Origin: an uncultured Eubacteriales bacterium
GTDB taxonomy: Bacteria; Bacillota; Clostridia; Oscillospirales; CAG-382
Length of the DNA stretch: 13,533 bases
Direction of reading: 5' to 3'
Assembly (NCBI GenBank): GCA_900550505.1
Contig: URSI01000015.1
Coordinates: forward strand, 1-13,533
The notes beneath the pieces are model-generated. The model was not told where the DNA came from. It did not search any database and saw nothing but the letters and a program-made list of their open reading frames with translations. Below are positions 1-7,009 of the stretch, in pieces. The translations under genes and the position numbers were made by a program. Each line of letters starts with the position of its first letter. Positions within the stretch are counted from its first letter, which is position 1.

Positions 1-537
1 GGGCATTGGGCGCATATTATGCGGCGCGGCTGTTCGCGGGTCAGCTTCAGTTGCCTTTTACGGATATTTCCGGGTTTACATCAGCGTCGTTTGATTTTGT
101 GGGGGCGCTGTATAATTACAGCAAAGCCGAGGTGTTAAAGGATAATCCGGATAAATTCGTATATTATATACCGAGACAGAGCTATACCTGCGATTATCAT
201 ACGGCAGATACGTTTGAATACGTGTTTACCGGCTCTGTTCAGCTCCAGCAGCTCGTATTCCAAGTTCATATACGGCGATTCGTATTCCGTGCATATAAAG
301 ACCGGAGTAAACAACGGGCGCAAGCTGCTGATCTATAAGGAAAGCTACGGCAACGCGCTGGCACCTTTCCTGATAAGCTCCTTTGAAGAGATATACATAG
401 CCGATATACGTTATACGAGGGTCAACGCCAAGGAACTCGTAGAGCGGTTCGGTGTAACGGACGTCTGCTTTGCGCTCGGCTCGTTTTCGGTCGCCGGTAG
501 CAGGGCGGAATATATCGATAAGCTGACGGAATATTGA
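1..537 (+). pseudogene. DHHW-family (AlgX/AlgJ-like SGNH) protein, 3' part, frameshifted
   Basis: This is the C-terminal part of a DHHW-family protein, an SGNH-like relative of AlgJ/AlgX/DltD found beside MBOAT acyltransferases and acting outside the membrane in polymer acylation. The 5' end lies outside the window. The first frame (codons from position 3) reads ALGAYYAARLF, as expected just after the DHHW motif, and continues through FDFVGALYNYSKAE and YYIPRQSYTCDYH up to about 235. The family's conserved C-terminus (GRKLLIYKESYGNALAPFL, EEIYIADIRY) is in the +1 frame from about 240 to the stop at 535-537. The first frame stops at 336-338, so neither frame alone gives the whole protein. The shift lies between about 210 and 260, and one surplus base (or two missing) would explain it. 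It could be a true disruption, an assembly error or, less likely, recoding. FkbH starts 22 bases downstream. Family assignment is from motif recognition. Confidence 0.75.
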
Positions 538-559
538 TTACTGACGGAGAGAGACACCC

Positions 560-2359
560 ATGAAAGAGCTGCAATACCCGTTTGATCCGGCGTTGCTGAT
601 GGATTCCAAGAAAAAATTGCGCAGGGAGCTGCTCAAGGACGGAACACCGCGCACACCGATAAAGGTGGCGGTGCTCGGCGGCTCGACCACGAGCGATATC
701 ATAAAGATGCTCGAGCTGTTCCTGCTCGACAGAGGGGTAAAACCCGAGTTTTACGAGTCTGAGTATAATTTCTGGTGGCAGGACGCCGTGTTCGGCAGCG
801 AAGAGCTTGATTCCTTCAAACCGGATATCGTTTTTGTGCACACTACCGTAAGGAATCTCGAACGGTTTTTCCCTTCGCTTGACGATGACGCTGAAAAGCG
901 TGAGGATGAGTGCTTTGAATATTTTTTCAAAGCGTGGGATTCGCTCGAGCGGCGTTACGGGTGTACCGTTATACAGAACAATTTTGAGCTTCCGATTTTC
1001 AGACTGCTGGGCAACCGTGACTGCTGGGACAGCCGCGGCGCCGTAAGATTCGTTTCCCGCATGAATGAGCGGTTTGCCGCGTATGCTTCGGGTCGCGAAA
1101 GGTTTTATATCAATGATGTCAACTATGTCGCCGCGTGCTACGGACTTGACCGCTGGCACGACGAGAAGGCGTGGTGCATGTATAAATATGCCATGTGCAC
1201 CGATGCCGTGCCGGAGTTTGCGTATAATCTGGCACGCATCATCTGTTCGCTTTGCGGCAGGAACAAAAAGGCACTTGCGCTCGATCTTGACAACACCCTG
1301 TGGGGCGGTGTCGTGGGTGACGACGGTCCGGAGGGGATAGAGATAGGCAGCGAGACTGCGACCGGCGAGTGCTTTTTGGGATTTCAGCGATATCTTAAAA
1401 AGCTTCAGGGTATCGGAGTCATGCTGACGGTAGCGTCGAAGAACGACCGCGAAAATGCCGTGGCGGGACTTGAACGTGCCGACTGTGTGCTGCACCCTGA
1501 TGATTTTATCGTCATCAAGGCAAACTGGGAGACAAAGGACCGGAATATCGCTCAGACGGCGGCGCAGATGGATCTGGGAACGGATGCATTTGTTTTTGTT
1601 GACGACAACCCCACCGAACGTGCGCTGGTGCGCTCGTCGCTGCCGGGAACGGCGGTGCCGGAACTGGAGTCTCCGGATGAGTATGTGCGGGTGCTCGACC
1701 GCAGCGGGTGGTTCGAGGTGACCGCATTTTCCGCAGACGATCTGCGCCGGAACGATATGTACCGTGCAAACGCCATGCGAGCCGAGGTGCAGAGCAGCTT
1801 TACCGACTATACGGAATATTTGCTCAGCCTTGATATGCATGCGGATATCCTGCCGTTTGATCCGGTCAGTATACCGCGTATAACCCAGCTCACCAACAAG
1901 TCGAATCAGTTCAACCTGACCACCCGGAGATATACACAGCCGGAGATAGAGAATGCGGCGGCTGACGGCGACCGTATCACTCTTTACGGCAGACTGACCG
2001 ATAAATTCGGCGACAACGGTATCGTGTCGGTCGTTATAGGGCATATCGAGGGCGAGAGCTGTGATATTGAACTCTGGCTGATGAGCTGCCGCGTGCTGAA
2101 AAAGGACATGGAGCTTGCCATGCTCGATACGCTCGTCGGCAAATGCCGCGCGCGTGGTGTGAAACAGCTGAAGGGCACATACCTGCCAACGGCGAAAAAC
2201 GGCATGGTCCGCGGTCTGTACGAAAGCTTCGGTTTTGAAAAAACGTATGAGACGCCCGAGGGCGAGACCGGCTGGGTGCTGGAACTTGAGGGTTATGCTG
2301 ATAAAAACAAGGTCATAGCCGTGAACGGCGGAAAGAGAGAGAACGGAAATGATGAATGA
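560..2359 (+). CDS. FkbH-like HAD-IIIC family protein (predicted glyceryl-ACP synthase)
   Basis: This 599-residue protein has the FkbH architecture. Residues about 34-230 resemble an SGNH-like N-terminal domain (VAVLGGSTTSDI, with S42 in the position of the SGNH serine). Residues about 235-380 are the HAD domain: LDLDNTLWGG has the D242/D244 pair, VASKND follows at 291-296, and VFVDDNP supplies D348/D349. Residues about 415-590 look like a GNAT-type domain (LTNKSNQFNLTTRR, FGDNGIVSVV, GLYESFGFE). In characterised FkbH enzymes the HAD domain dephosphorylates 1,3-bisphosphoglycerate and loads the glyceryl group onto an acyl carrier protein. The ACP gene here overlaps its 3' end by 11 bases, which fits that role. 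The start ATG follows a GGAGAGAG-type binding site by about 7 bases. The FkbH family call is firm. The glyceryl substrate is inferred from the family; other hydroxyacyl groups are possible. Confidence 0.9.
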   Translation: MKELQYPFDPALLMDSKKKLRRELLKDGTPRTPIKVAVLGGSTTSDIIKMLELFLLDRGVKPEFYESEYNFWWQDAVFGSEELDSFKPDIVFVHTTVRNLERFFPSLDDDAEKREDECFEYFFKAWDSLERRYGCTVIQNNFELPIFRLLGNRDCWDSRGAVRFVSRMNERFAAYASGRERFYINDVNYVAACYGLDRWHDEKAWCMYKYAMCTDAVPEFAYNLARIICSLCGRNKKALALDLDNTLWGGVVGDDGPEGIEIGSETATGECFLGFQRYLKKLQGIGVMLTVASKNDRENAVAGLERADCVLHPDDFIVIKANWETKDRNIAQTAAQMDLGTDAFVFVDDNPTERALVRSSLPGTAVPELESPDEYVRVLDRSGWFEVTAFSADDLRRNDMYRANAMRAEVQSSFTDYTEYLLSLDMHADILPFDPVSIPRITQLTNKSNQFNLTTRRYTQPEIENAAADGDRITLYGRLTDKFGDNGIVSVVIGHIEGESCDIELWLMSCRVLKKDMELAMLDTLVGKCRARGVKQLKGTYLPTAKNGMVRGLYESFGFEKTYETPEGETGWVLELEGYADKNKVIAVNGGKRENGNDE

Positions 2360-2597
2360 ATCCATGGTGATACCGCGGCTTACATCGGTGTTCAGACGCG
2401 TGTTTGACGACGATTCCATCGTGATAACGCGTAAGACCACTGCGGACGATATTGACGACTGGGACAGCCTCGAGCATATCACGCTCATCGGCGCGGTCGA
2501 GCGTTCGTTCGGAATGAAATTTACCATGAAAGAGGTATCGTCGATGAAGAACGTCGGCGAGATGATCGATATCATCGCCGCACGCGCTACAAAGTAA
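2349..2597 (+). CDS. acyl carrier protein (DltC-like, FkbH partner)
   Basis: This small acidic protein of 82 residues is a phosphopantetheine carrier. The attachment motif is DWDSLEHI, with S40 as the predicted 4'-phosphopantetheine site, and FGMKFTMKEVSSMKNVGEMIDII matches helix 3 and 4 of the ACP/PCP fold. It would hold the acyl group made by the FkbH protein as a thioester and pass it to a membrane acyltransferase, as DltC does for D-alanine. The start overlaps the end of the FkbH gene (ATGATGAATGA), so translation is probably coupled; the second ATG at 2352 is an equally possible start. It is too short and too closely linked to FkbH to be the housekeeping fatty-acid ACP, although the sequence alone cannot exclude shared use. 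Confidence 0.9.
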   Translation: MMNESMVIPRLTSVFRRVFDDDSIVITRKTTADDIDDWDSLEHITLIGAVERSFGMKFTMKEVSSMKNVGEMIDIIAARATK

Positions 2598-2617
2598 ATA
2601 TTTGCGCTTATCGGGTC

Positions 2618-2640
2618 ACGGGCGCTGAGCGCCCGTTTTC
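2618..2640 (+). terminator. Rho-independent terminator after the ACP gene
   Basis: ACGGGCGCT (2618-2626) and AGCGCCCGT (2628-2636) are perfect reverse complements around one base, so a GC-rich stem of about 7-8 bp with a short loop can form, followed by TTTTC. It lies 21 bases after the ACP stop codon and would end the acylation operon. The T run is short, so termination may be partial. Confidence 0.75.
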
Positions 2641-2645
2641 ACCGC

Positions 2646-2825
2646 GAAAAGGTTGCACACGCAACGATTGCGCGGGCAACTATTGCGTGCGCAACGATTG
2701 CAGGTGCAGAGACTGCGGGTGCAGAGACTGCACGTGTAGCGACTGCACAGGCAGCGACTGCACAGGCAGCGACTGCACGTGCAGCGACTGCACAGGCAGC
2801 GATTGGACAAGTAACCGTTGAGCTG
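2646..2825 (+). repeat. 15-bp tandem repeat array with an internal dyad in each unit
   Basis: There are about eleven head-to-tail units of 15 bp. The clear ones begin at 2661 and recur every 15 bases to 2810; the flanking units at 2646 and 2811 are degenerate. The core of each unit is GCAR-NNN-YTGC plus four variable bases. Units 1-3 (2661-2705) are GCAA...TTGC and units 4-9 (2706-2795) are GCAG...CTGC (one GTAG variant at 2736), so the two arms change together and the inverted repeat is kept. Adjacent units also pair across the variable four bases, and one junction is the palindrome CTGCACGTGCAG (2773-2784). The period is a multiple of three, so all frames would encode pentapeptide repeats: Ala/Thr-rich in one plus frame, Cys-rich in another and on the minus strand. 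Function is unknown. Confidence 0.9.
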
Positions 2826-2915
2826 CTGCCAACATATTAGGATTTTCTGCGCGTTGTAATGTGTGTGACCTCCGGAGAGGCGAATTATCATAAACAGGGG
2901 AAAGGAACGTGCTGT

Positions 2916-3380
2916 ATGGCCGTTGTGATGAAGTATATCAATCTCATATCGAGATGCGCGGAATTGTATCGCGCGGAAAAACTCGGGACGCTGGGGCTGG
3001 CGCCGCATCACCATACATATGTGGTGCATATCAGCCGCGAGCCGGGTGTCAGTCAGGAGGAGCTGTGCCGCAGGATGCACCTGAATAAAAGCAGCGTGGC
3101 ACGGGCTTTGCTGAAGCTCGAACGCGACGGATTTTGTGAACGGGTGCCGGACGAGAACGACCGGCGTGTGCTGAGAGTATACCCGACAAAGAGGATGACT
3201 GATGTATATCCTTCGGTGGTAGAGGTGCTCAGAGACTGGAAAGGCTTTTTGCTGGGCGATCTCTGCGAGGAGGAGGTAGAAATGCTCAGTTCATTGCTGG
3301 CACGTATAAGCGTCCCCGCCGCACAGTATGCCGATGAGCACATCGAACTTGAGGATGCGGAAAGTGAGGACTGCATATGA
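2916..3380 (+). CDS. MarR-family transcriptional regulator
   Basis: This 154-residue winged-helix regulator probably represses the exporter genes that follow. The HTH runs from about residue 45 to 75 (VSQEELCRRMHLNKSSVARALLKLERDGF), followed by the wing with the MarR hallmark DENDRRVLRVYPT. The C-terminus is an acidic tail (EHIELEDAESED). I chose the ATG at 2916 because AAAGGAA lies 8 bases upstream and the protein then has typical MarR length. An in-frame ATG at 2859 would add 19 residues (MCVTSGEANYHKQ...) that do not look like MarR sequence and has no good binding site; the ATG at 2928 is also possible. The stop overlaps the start of the ABC gene (ATGA at 3377-3380), so the genes form one operon. 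MarR-plus-two-ABC operons usually respond to small toxic ligands; the ligand here is unknown. Confidence 0.92.
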   Translation: MAVVMKYINLISRCAELYRAEKLGTLGLAPHHHTYVVHISREPGVSQEELCRRMHLNKSSVARALLKLERDGFCERVPDENDRRVLRVYPTKRMTDVYPSVVEVLRDWKGFLLGDLCEEEVEMLSSLLARISVPAAQYADEHIELEDAESEDCI

Positions 3381-5104
3381 AGCTGATATGGAAATATATG
3401 CGGCCTTTTGCCGGCAGGATGTCGGTGGGCTTGCTGATAAAGACGGTGGGCACGATGATGGATCTGCTGCTGCCGATGATACTGGAGCACCTTATTGATG
3501 AGGTGGTACCGAAGGAAAATATGCGCGAGATACTTTTCTGGGGCATATTGATGGTGATATTCGCGGTGATAGGGCTTTTGGGGAACGTGATAGCAAACCG
3601 CATGGCGGCGCTCGTTGCCCGGAATTGTGCGCGTGAGATACGTCATGATCTGTTTGACAAGACGCTGCGGCTCTCGGCACGTCAGGTGGACGAATTCACC
3701 ATACCGTCTCTTGAATCCAGACTCACGAGCGATACGTACAACGTGCACCATTTCGTTGGTATGATACAGCGGCTCGGCGTTCGTGCGCCGATACTTCTCG
3801 TGGGAGGGATCGTGCTTACCATAGGTCTTGACCCCGGACTTTCGGCGGTTATGCTCGTCACGCTGCCGTTCATTACCGTCGTAGTGTGGCAGGTCTCAAA
3901 GCGCAGTATCCCGCTTTATACGGAGCAGCAGCGTGCAACGGACCGTATGGTACGCGTGGTGCGTGAAGATTCGCAGGGCATACGAGTTATCAAGGCGCTG
4001 TCGAAGAAGGATTACGAACGCCGGCGGTTCGACGGTGTCAACCGCGGACTCGTGGCAGCCGAAAAAAAGGCTGCGCTGGCAGTGGCCGTTTCAAACCCGT
4101 TGATGAGCCTGTTTCTGAACGTGGGGCTCACGGCAGTCATCGTGGTGGGCGCGTTCAGGATCTCTGCGGGTGAAACCAAGATAGGTATGATAATATCGTT
4201 TCTCAGCTTCTTTACATTGATAACAAACGCACTGCTTTCAGTCACCCGTATGTTCGTTATGTCGTCAAAAAGCAGCGCATCCGCAGCCAGGATCGCTCAG
4301 GTTCTCAACACACCGGACGATCTTGAGGTACTGCCTTTCGACCCTGCCGAAGTGGAGCCGGATGCGCCTGCGATCGAGTTCAGGGACGTCGGATTTTCGT
4401 ACTCGAGCAACGGGGCGGGCGAGAGCCTGGGGGATATAAGCTTTACCGTCGAACGCGGGAAGACCCTCGGCGTGATAGGAGCTACGGGCAGCGGCAAAAG
4501 CACATTGGCCATGCTGCTGATGAGGTTTTATGACGTAAACCGCGGAGCTGTGCTGATCAACGGCCGTGACGTGCGTACATACCCGGCCGACGAGCTGCAC
4601 TCCATGTTCGGGGTCGTGCTTCAGAACGATTTTATCTATGCCGGCACGGTCGAGGACAATGTTACATTCGGTCGTAAGGTGGACGAAGAACGGATGAAGC
4701 TTGCGGCTGCGGTCGCACAGGCGGATTTTATCGAGGCTTTTGACGAGGGATGGCAGAGGATGCTGACGTCTAAGGGCACCAACGTCAGCGGCGGCCAGAA
4801 GCAGCGGCTGCTGATAACGCGTGCAGTGGCCGGAAATCCGGAAATACTGATACTTGACGACAGCTCGTCGGCACTCGATTACAGGACGGATGCCGGACTG
4901 AGAAAGGCAATAAACACAAAGCTGCGGGGCACGACAAAGGTGATAATCGCTCAGCGTGTAAGCTCAGTGATGAACGCCGATATGATAATCGTGCTCGACC
5001 ACGGAAGGATAATCGGAAGCGGTACGCATGACGAGCTGATCGCCGGTTGTCCCGTGTACCGGGAGATAAGCGAATCACAGATGGGGGGCGATGTGCTTGA
5101 ATAA
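3377..5104 (+). CDS. ABC exporter half-transporter, degenerate-ATPase-site subunit (BmrC/LmrC-type)
   Basis: This 575-residue protein fuses a six-helix type I exporter membrane domain (residues about 1-310) to an ATPase domain (about 340-575). Visible motifs are Walker A GATGSGKST from residue 368, Q-loop VLQND, an intact signature VSGGQ (470-474) and Walker B ILDD at 492-495. Here D495 replaces the catalytic glutamate, and Q526 in IIAQRVSSV replaces the H-loop histidine. Such changes mark the subunit that provides the non-hydrolysing Walker site in heterodimeric exporters such as BmrCD, LmrCD and TM287/288, while its good signature motif completes the partner's active site. It starts at the ATGA overlap with marR and ends 16 bases before the second half-transporter. 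The likely role is efflux of drugs, lipids or peptides; the substrate cannot be read from sequence. Confidence 0.93.
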   Translation: MKLIWKYMRPFAGRMSVGLLIKTVGTMMDLLLPMILEHLIDEVVPKENMREILFWGILMVIFAVIGLLGNVIANRMAALVARNCAREIRHDLFDKTLRLSARQVDEFTIPSLESRLTSDTYNVHHFVGMIQRLGVRAPILLVGGIVLTIGLDPGLSAVMLVTLPFITVVVWQVSKRSIPLYTEQQRATDRMVRVVREDSQGIRVIKALSKKDYERRRFDGVNRGLVAAEKKAALAVAVSNPLMSLFLNVGLTAVIVVGAFRISAGETKIGMIISFLSFFTLITNALLSVTRMFVMSSKSSASAARIAQVLNTPDDLEVLPFDPAEVEPDAPAIEFRDVGFSYSSNGAGESLGDISFTVERGKTLGVIGATGSGKSTLAMLLMRFYDVNRGAVLINGRDVRTYPADELHSMFGVVLQNDFIYAGTVEDNVTFGRKVDEERMKLAAAVAQADFIEAFDEGWQRMLTSKGTNVSGGQKQRLLITRAVAGNPEILILDDSSSALDYRTDAGLRKAINTKLRGTTKVIIAQRVSSVMNADMIIVLDHGRIIGSGTHDELIAGCPVYREISESQMGGDVLE

Positions 5105-5120
5105 AGGTGGTGGACGCGGG

Positions 5121-6917
5121 ATGTCCGGCGAGGGCGGAAAGCTGAAGAGTGCCGTTATTGGCAGATTGCTGAAATATTTTCTCGCCTACAAATGGACGGT
5201 TCTCCTTGCGGTGATCCTGATGGTGGCGTCAAATCTGTTGGCTCTTAACGGTCCGAGGCTTTCCGGATTTGCCATAAATGCCGCTGCCGAGATCGATTTC
5301 GGCGGCGGCGGTGCGGTCCCGTCGGAAGTGTTCGTATATTGTGCCGAAATGGTAGCGTGCTATGCTCTTTCCGCACTGCTTTCCTATTTGCTGTCGTATG
5401 TGATGATACGGCTTTCACAGAAGATAGTGTATACGATGCGGCGTCAGGTGTTTGAGCATTTGCTCGAGCTGCCGGTAGGGTATTTTGACAGGAATCAGAC
5501 GGGTGAGATAGTCAGCCATCTATCGTATGACATCGACACGATAAATGCATCGCTCTCGAACGACCTGCTTCAGATGGGCGCGAGCGCGATAACGGTGATA
5601 GGCTCGCTGATAATGATGATAGAGTATTCGCCGTTGCTTGTGAGCGTGTTCGTCGTTACGGTGCCGATATCTATAGTTTTTACAAAGTATAAGTCGCAGC
5701 GGGTAAGACCGCTGTTCAGAAAGCGTTCTATAAAGCTCGGCGAACTGAACGGATACGCCGAGGAGATGCTGTCCGGACAGAAAACCATCAAGGCATACGG
5801 CAGGGAAAGCGTTATAACCGGCAGGTTTGACGACCATAACAATGATGCCGTGGAGGCATATTACAGGGCGGACTATCAGGGCAGTTTGATAGGTCCTTCG
5901 GTCAACTTCATCAACAATCTGTCGTTGGCGCTGATAAGTATGTTCGGCGCGATGCTGTTCATGGCAGGCGACATAAACATAGGGATGCTGCATATTGCAG
6001 CGCTGACACCCGGCGCGCTTTCGTCGTTCATTCAGTATTCGCGGAGATTTTCGGGACCTATCAACGAGGCGGCAAATATCATAAGTGAGCTGCAGTCCGC
6101 GTGTTCTGCGGCGGAGCGTGTTTTCCGCGTCATCGACGAAAAGCCGGAGACTCAGGATATCCCCGGAGCCGCCGTCCTTTCCGATGTCAGGGGAGACGTT
6201 GAGATGCACGGGGTCAGGTTCGGCTATGACCCGGAAAGAACGGTCATCCACGGGCTTTCACTTCATGCGGAGCCCGGCGGCATGGTTGCGATAGTCGGTC
6301 CTACAGGTGCCGGAAAGACGACGATAATCAATCTGCTGATGCGTTTTTACGACCCTCAGGACGGGACGATCAAAGTTGACGGAAATGAGATAAGGCAGGT
6401 GACGCGCGACAGTCTGAGGCTCTCGTATACCATGGTGCTCCAGGACACATGGCTGTTTAACGGCAGCGTATATGAGAATATCGCATACGGCAGAGAGGGC
6501 GCCACTCTGGAGGAGGTAAAGGAGGCCGCCCGCGCGGCAAGGATAGACCGGTATATTGAGTCGTTGCCTCAAGGTTATGACACGGTCATCTCCGACGACG
6601 GCGTAAATATTTCAAAGGGACAGAAGCAGCTCATCACGATTGCCCGTGCGATGCTTTCGGATAGCTCAATGCTCATACTTGATGAGGCAACGTCGAACGT
6701 AGACTCGAGGACAGAGCAGCAGATACAGGAAGCAATGTACCGGCTCATGCAGGGACGCACCTGCTTTGTCATCGCTCACAGGCTTTCTACCGTGCAGAAT
6801 GCGGACGTTATACTCGTCATGCGAGACGGCGGAATAGTAGAACAGGGCACTCATGATGAATTGCTCGCTTCGGGCGGATTTTACGCTTCGCTGTATAACT
6901 CTCAGTTTGACAATTGA
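5121..6917 (+). CDS. ABC exporter half-transporter, catalytic subunit (BmrD/LmrD-type)
   Basis: This is the 598-residue partner of the preceding half-transporter, with the same membrane-plus-ATPase layout. Walker A is GPTGAGKTT from residue 393. Walker B is LILDEATSNVD with the catalytic E522, and the H-loop H553 (VIAHRLSTV) is intact, but the signature is SKGQ (498-501) instead of SGGQ. The defects are therefore complementary to those of the partner: one composite site is competent and one degenerate, as in known heterodimers. I chose the ATG at 5121 because AAGGTGGTGG (from 5103) is a good binding site 8-10 bases upstream. The in-frame ATG at 5091, which overlaps the upstream gene, would add ten residues of a Gly-rich stretch (MCLNKGGGRG) and is the alternative. 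Confidence 0.93.
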   Translation: MSGEGGKLKSAVIGRLLKYFLAYKWTVLLAVILMVASNLLALNGPRLSGFAINAAAEIDFGGGGAVPSEVFVYCAEMVACYALSALLSYLLSYVMIRLSQKIVYTMRRQVFEHLLELPVGYFDRNQTGEIVSHLSYDIDTINASLSNDLLQMGASAITVIGSLIMMIEYSPLLVSVFVVTVPISIVFTKYKSQRVRPLFRKRSIKLGELNGYAEEMLSGQKTIKAYGRESVITGRFDDHNNDAVEAYYRADYQGSLIGPSVNFINNLSLALISMFGAMLFMAGDINIGMLHIAALTPGALSSFIQYSRRFSGPINEAANIISELQSACSAAERVFRVIDEKPETQDIPGAAVLSDVRGDVEMHGVRFGYDPERTVIHGLSLHAEPGGMVAIVGPTGAGKTTIINLLMRFYDPQDGTIKVDGNEIRQVTRDSLRLSYTMVLQDTWLFNGSVYENIAYGREGATLEEVKEAARAARIDRYIESLPQGYDTVISDDGVNISKGQKQLITIARAMLSDSSMLILDEATSNVDSRTEQQIQEAMYRLMQGRTCFVIAHRLSTVQNADVILVMRDGGIVEQGTHDELLASGGFYASLYNSQFDN

Positions 6918-6924
6918 TCTCGGC

Positions 6925-6953
6925 TTGACATATAGTGCCCGCCGTGGTAGAAT
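6925..6953 (+). promoter_or_regulatory. sigma-A-type promoter for the GNAT gene
   Basis: A perfect -35 TTGACA (6925-6930) is followed after 17 bp by TAGAAT (6948-6953), five of six bases matching the -10 consensus. Transcription would begin near 6960 and give a leader of about 50 bases before the ATG at 7010. The -10 sits inside the inverted repeat described next. Confidence 0.75.
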
Positions 6954-6978
6954 TACTACCCGGCGGGCATCGTATTTT
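6936..6978 (+). terminator. long hairpin: terminator of the ABC operon and/or operator
   Basis: The arms TGCCCGCCG-T-GGTAG (6936-6950) and CTACC-CGGCGGGCA (6956-6969) are complementary except for one bulged T, around the loop AATTA. The sequence that follows (TCGTATTTT) is only a moderate T tract. It lies 18 bases after the stop of the ABC operon and so probably terminates it. The dyad also straddles the -10 of the GNAT promoter, so DNA-level binding of a regulator is an alternative role. Confidence 0.7.
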
Positions 6979-7009
6979 AATGTGATAACGAAACCAGGAG
7001 GTGGTCAGC

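Larger units (their letters stand above)
2598..2915 (+). other. 318-base intergenic region
   Basis: The region between the ACP stop and the chosen MarR start holds the terminator (2618-2640), the 15-bp tandem repeats (2646-2825) and about 90 bases of leader. I see no clean -35/-10 pair in the leader. The MarR ribosome binding site AAAGGAA is at 2901-2907. The ACP frame has no further stop after its TAA until the TAG at about 2844-2846, so the repeats read as Ala/Thr-rich pentapeptides in that frame. No ATG or ribosome binding site supports translation of them. Confidence 0.6.

Noticed and set aside
225..260. Programmed ribosomal frameshifting in the DHHW gene
   Set aside because: I see no clear slippery heptamer, stimulatory stem or in-frame stop at the shift point, so a mutation or sequence error is simpler.
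422..2575. A 717-codon open frame on the minus strand
   Set aside because: It lies opposite the FkbH and ACP genes, which carry clear conserved motifs on the plus strand. Its translation is rich in Arg, His and Ile with no recognisable domain, so it is an antisense by-product of codon use.
2646..2825. A CRISPR array
   Set aside because: Units are 15 bp and contiguous with no 30-40 bp unique spacers, and no cas gene is present.
2832..2864. A MarR operator (ACATATTA ... TAATGTGT)
   Set aside because: The half-sites match in seven of eight bases, but the 17-base spacing is too wide for a usual MarR site and no promoter is evident around it.
2616..3080. A minus-strand frame with Cys-rich repeats across the array
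   Set aside because: Its upstream part is antisense to the MarR gene and there is no good start or binding site near the Cys-rich section; the pattern follows from the 15-bp period.
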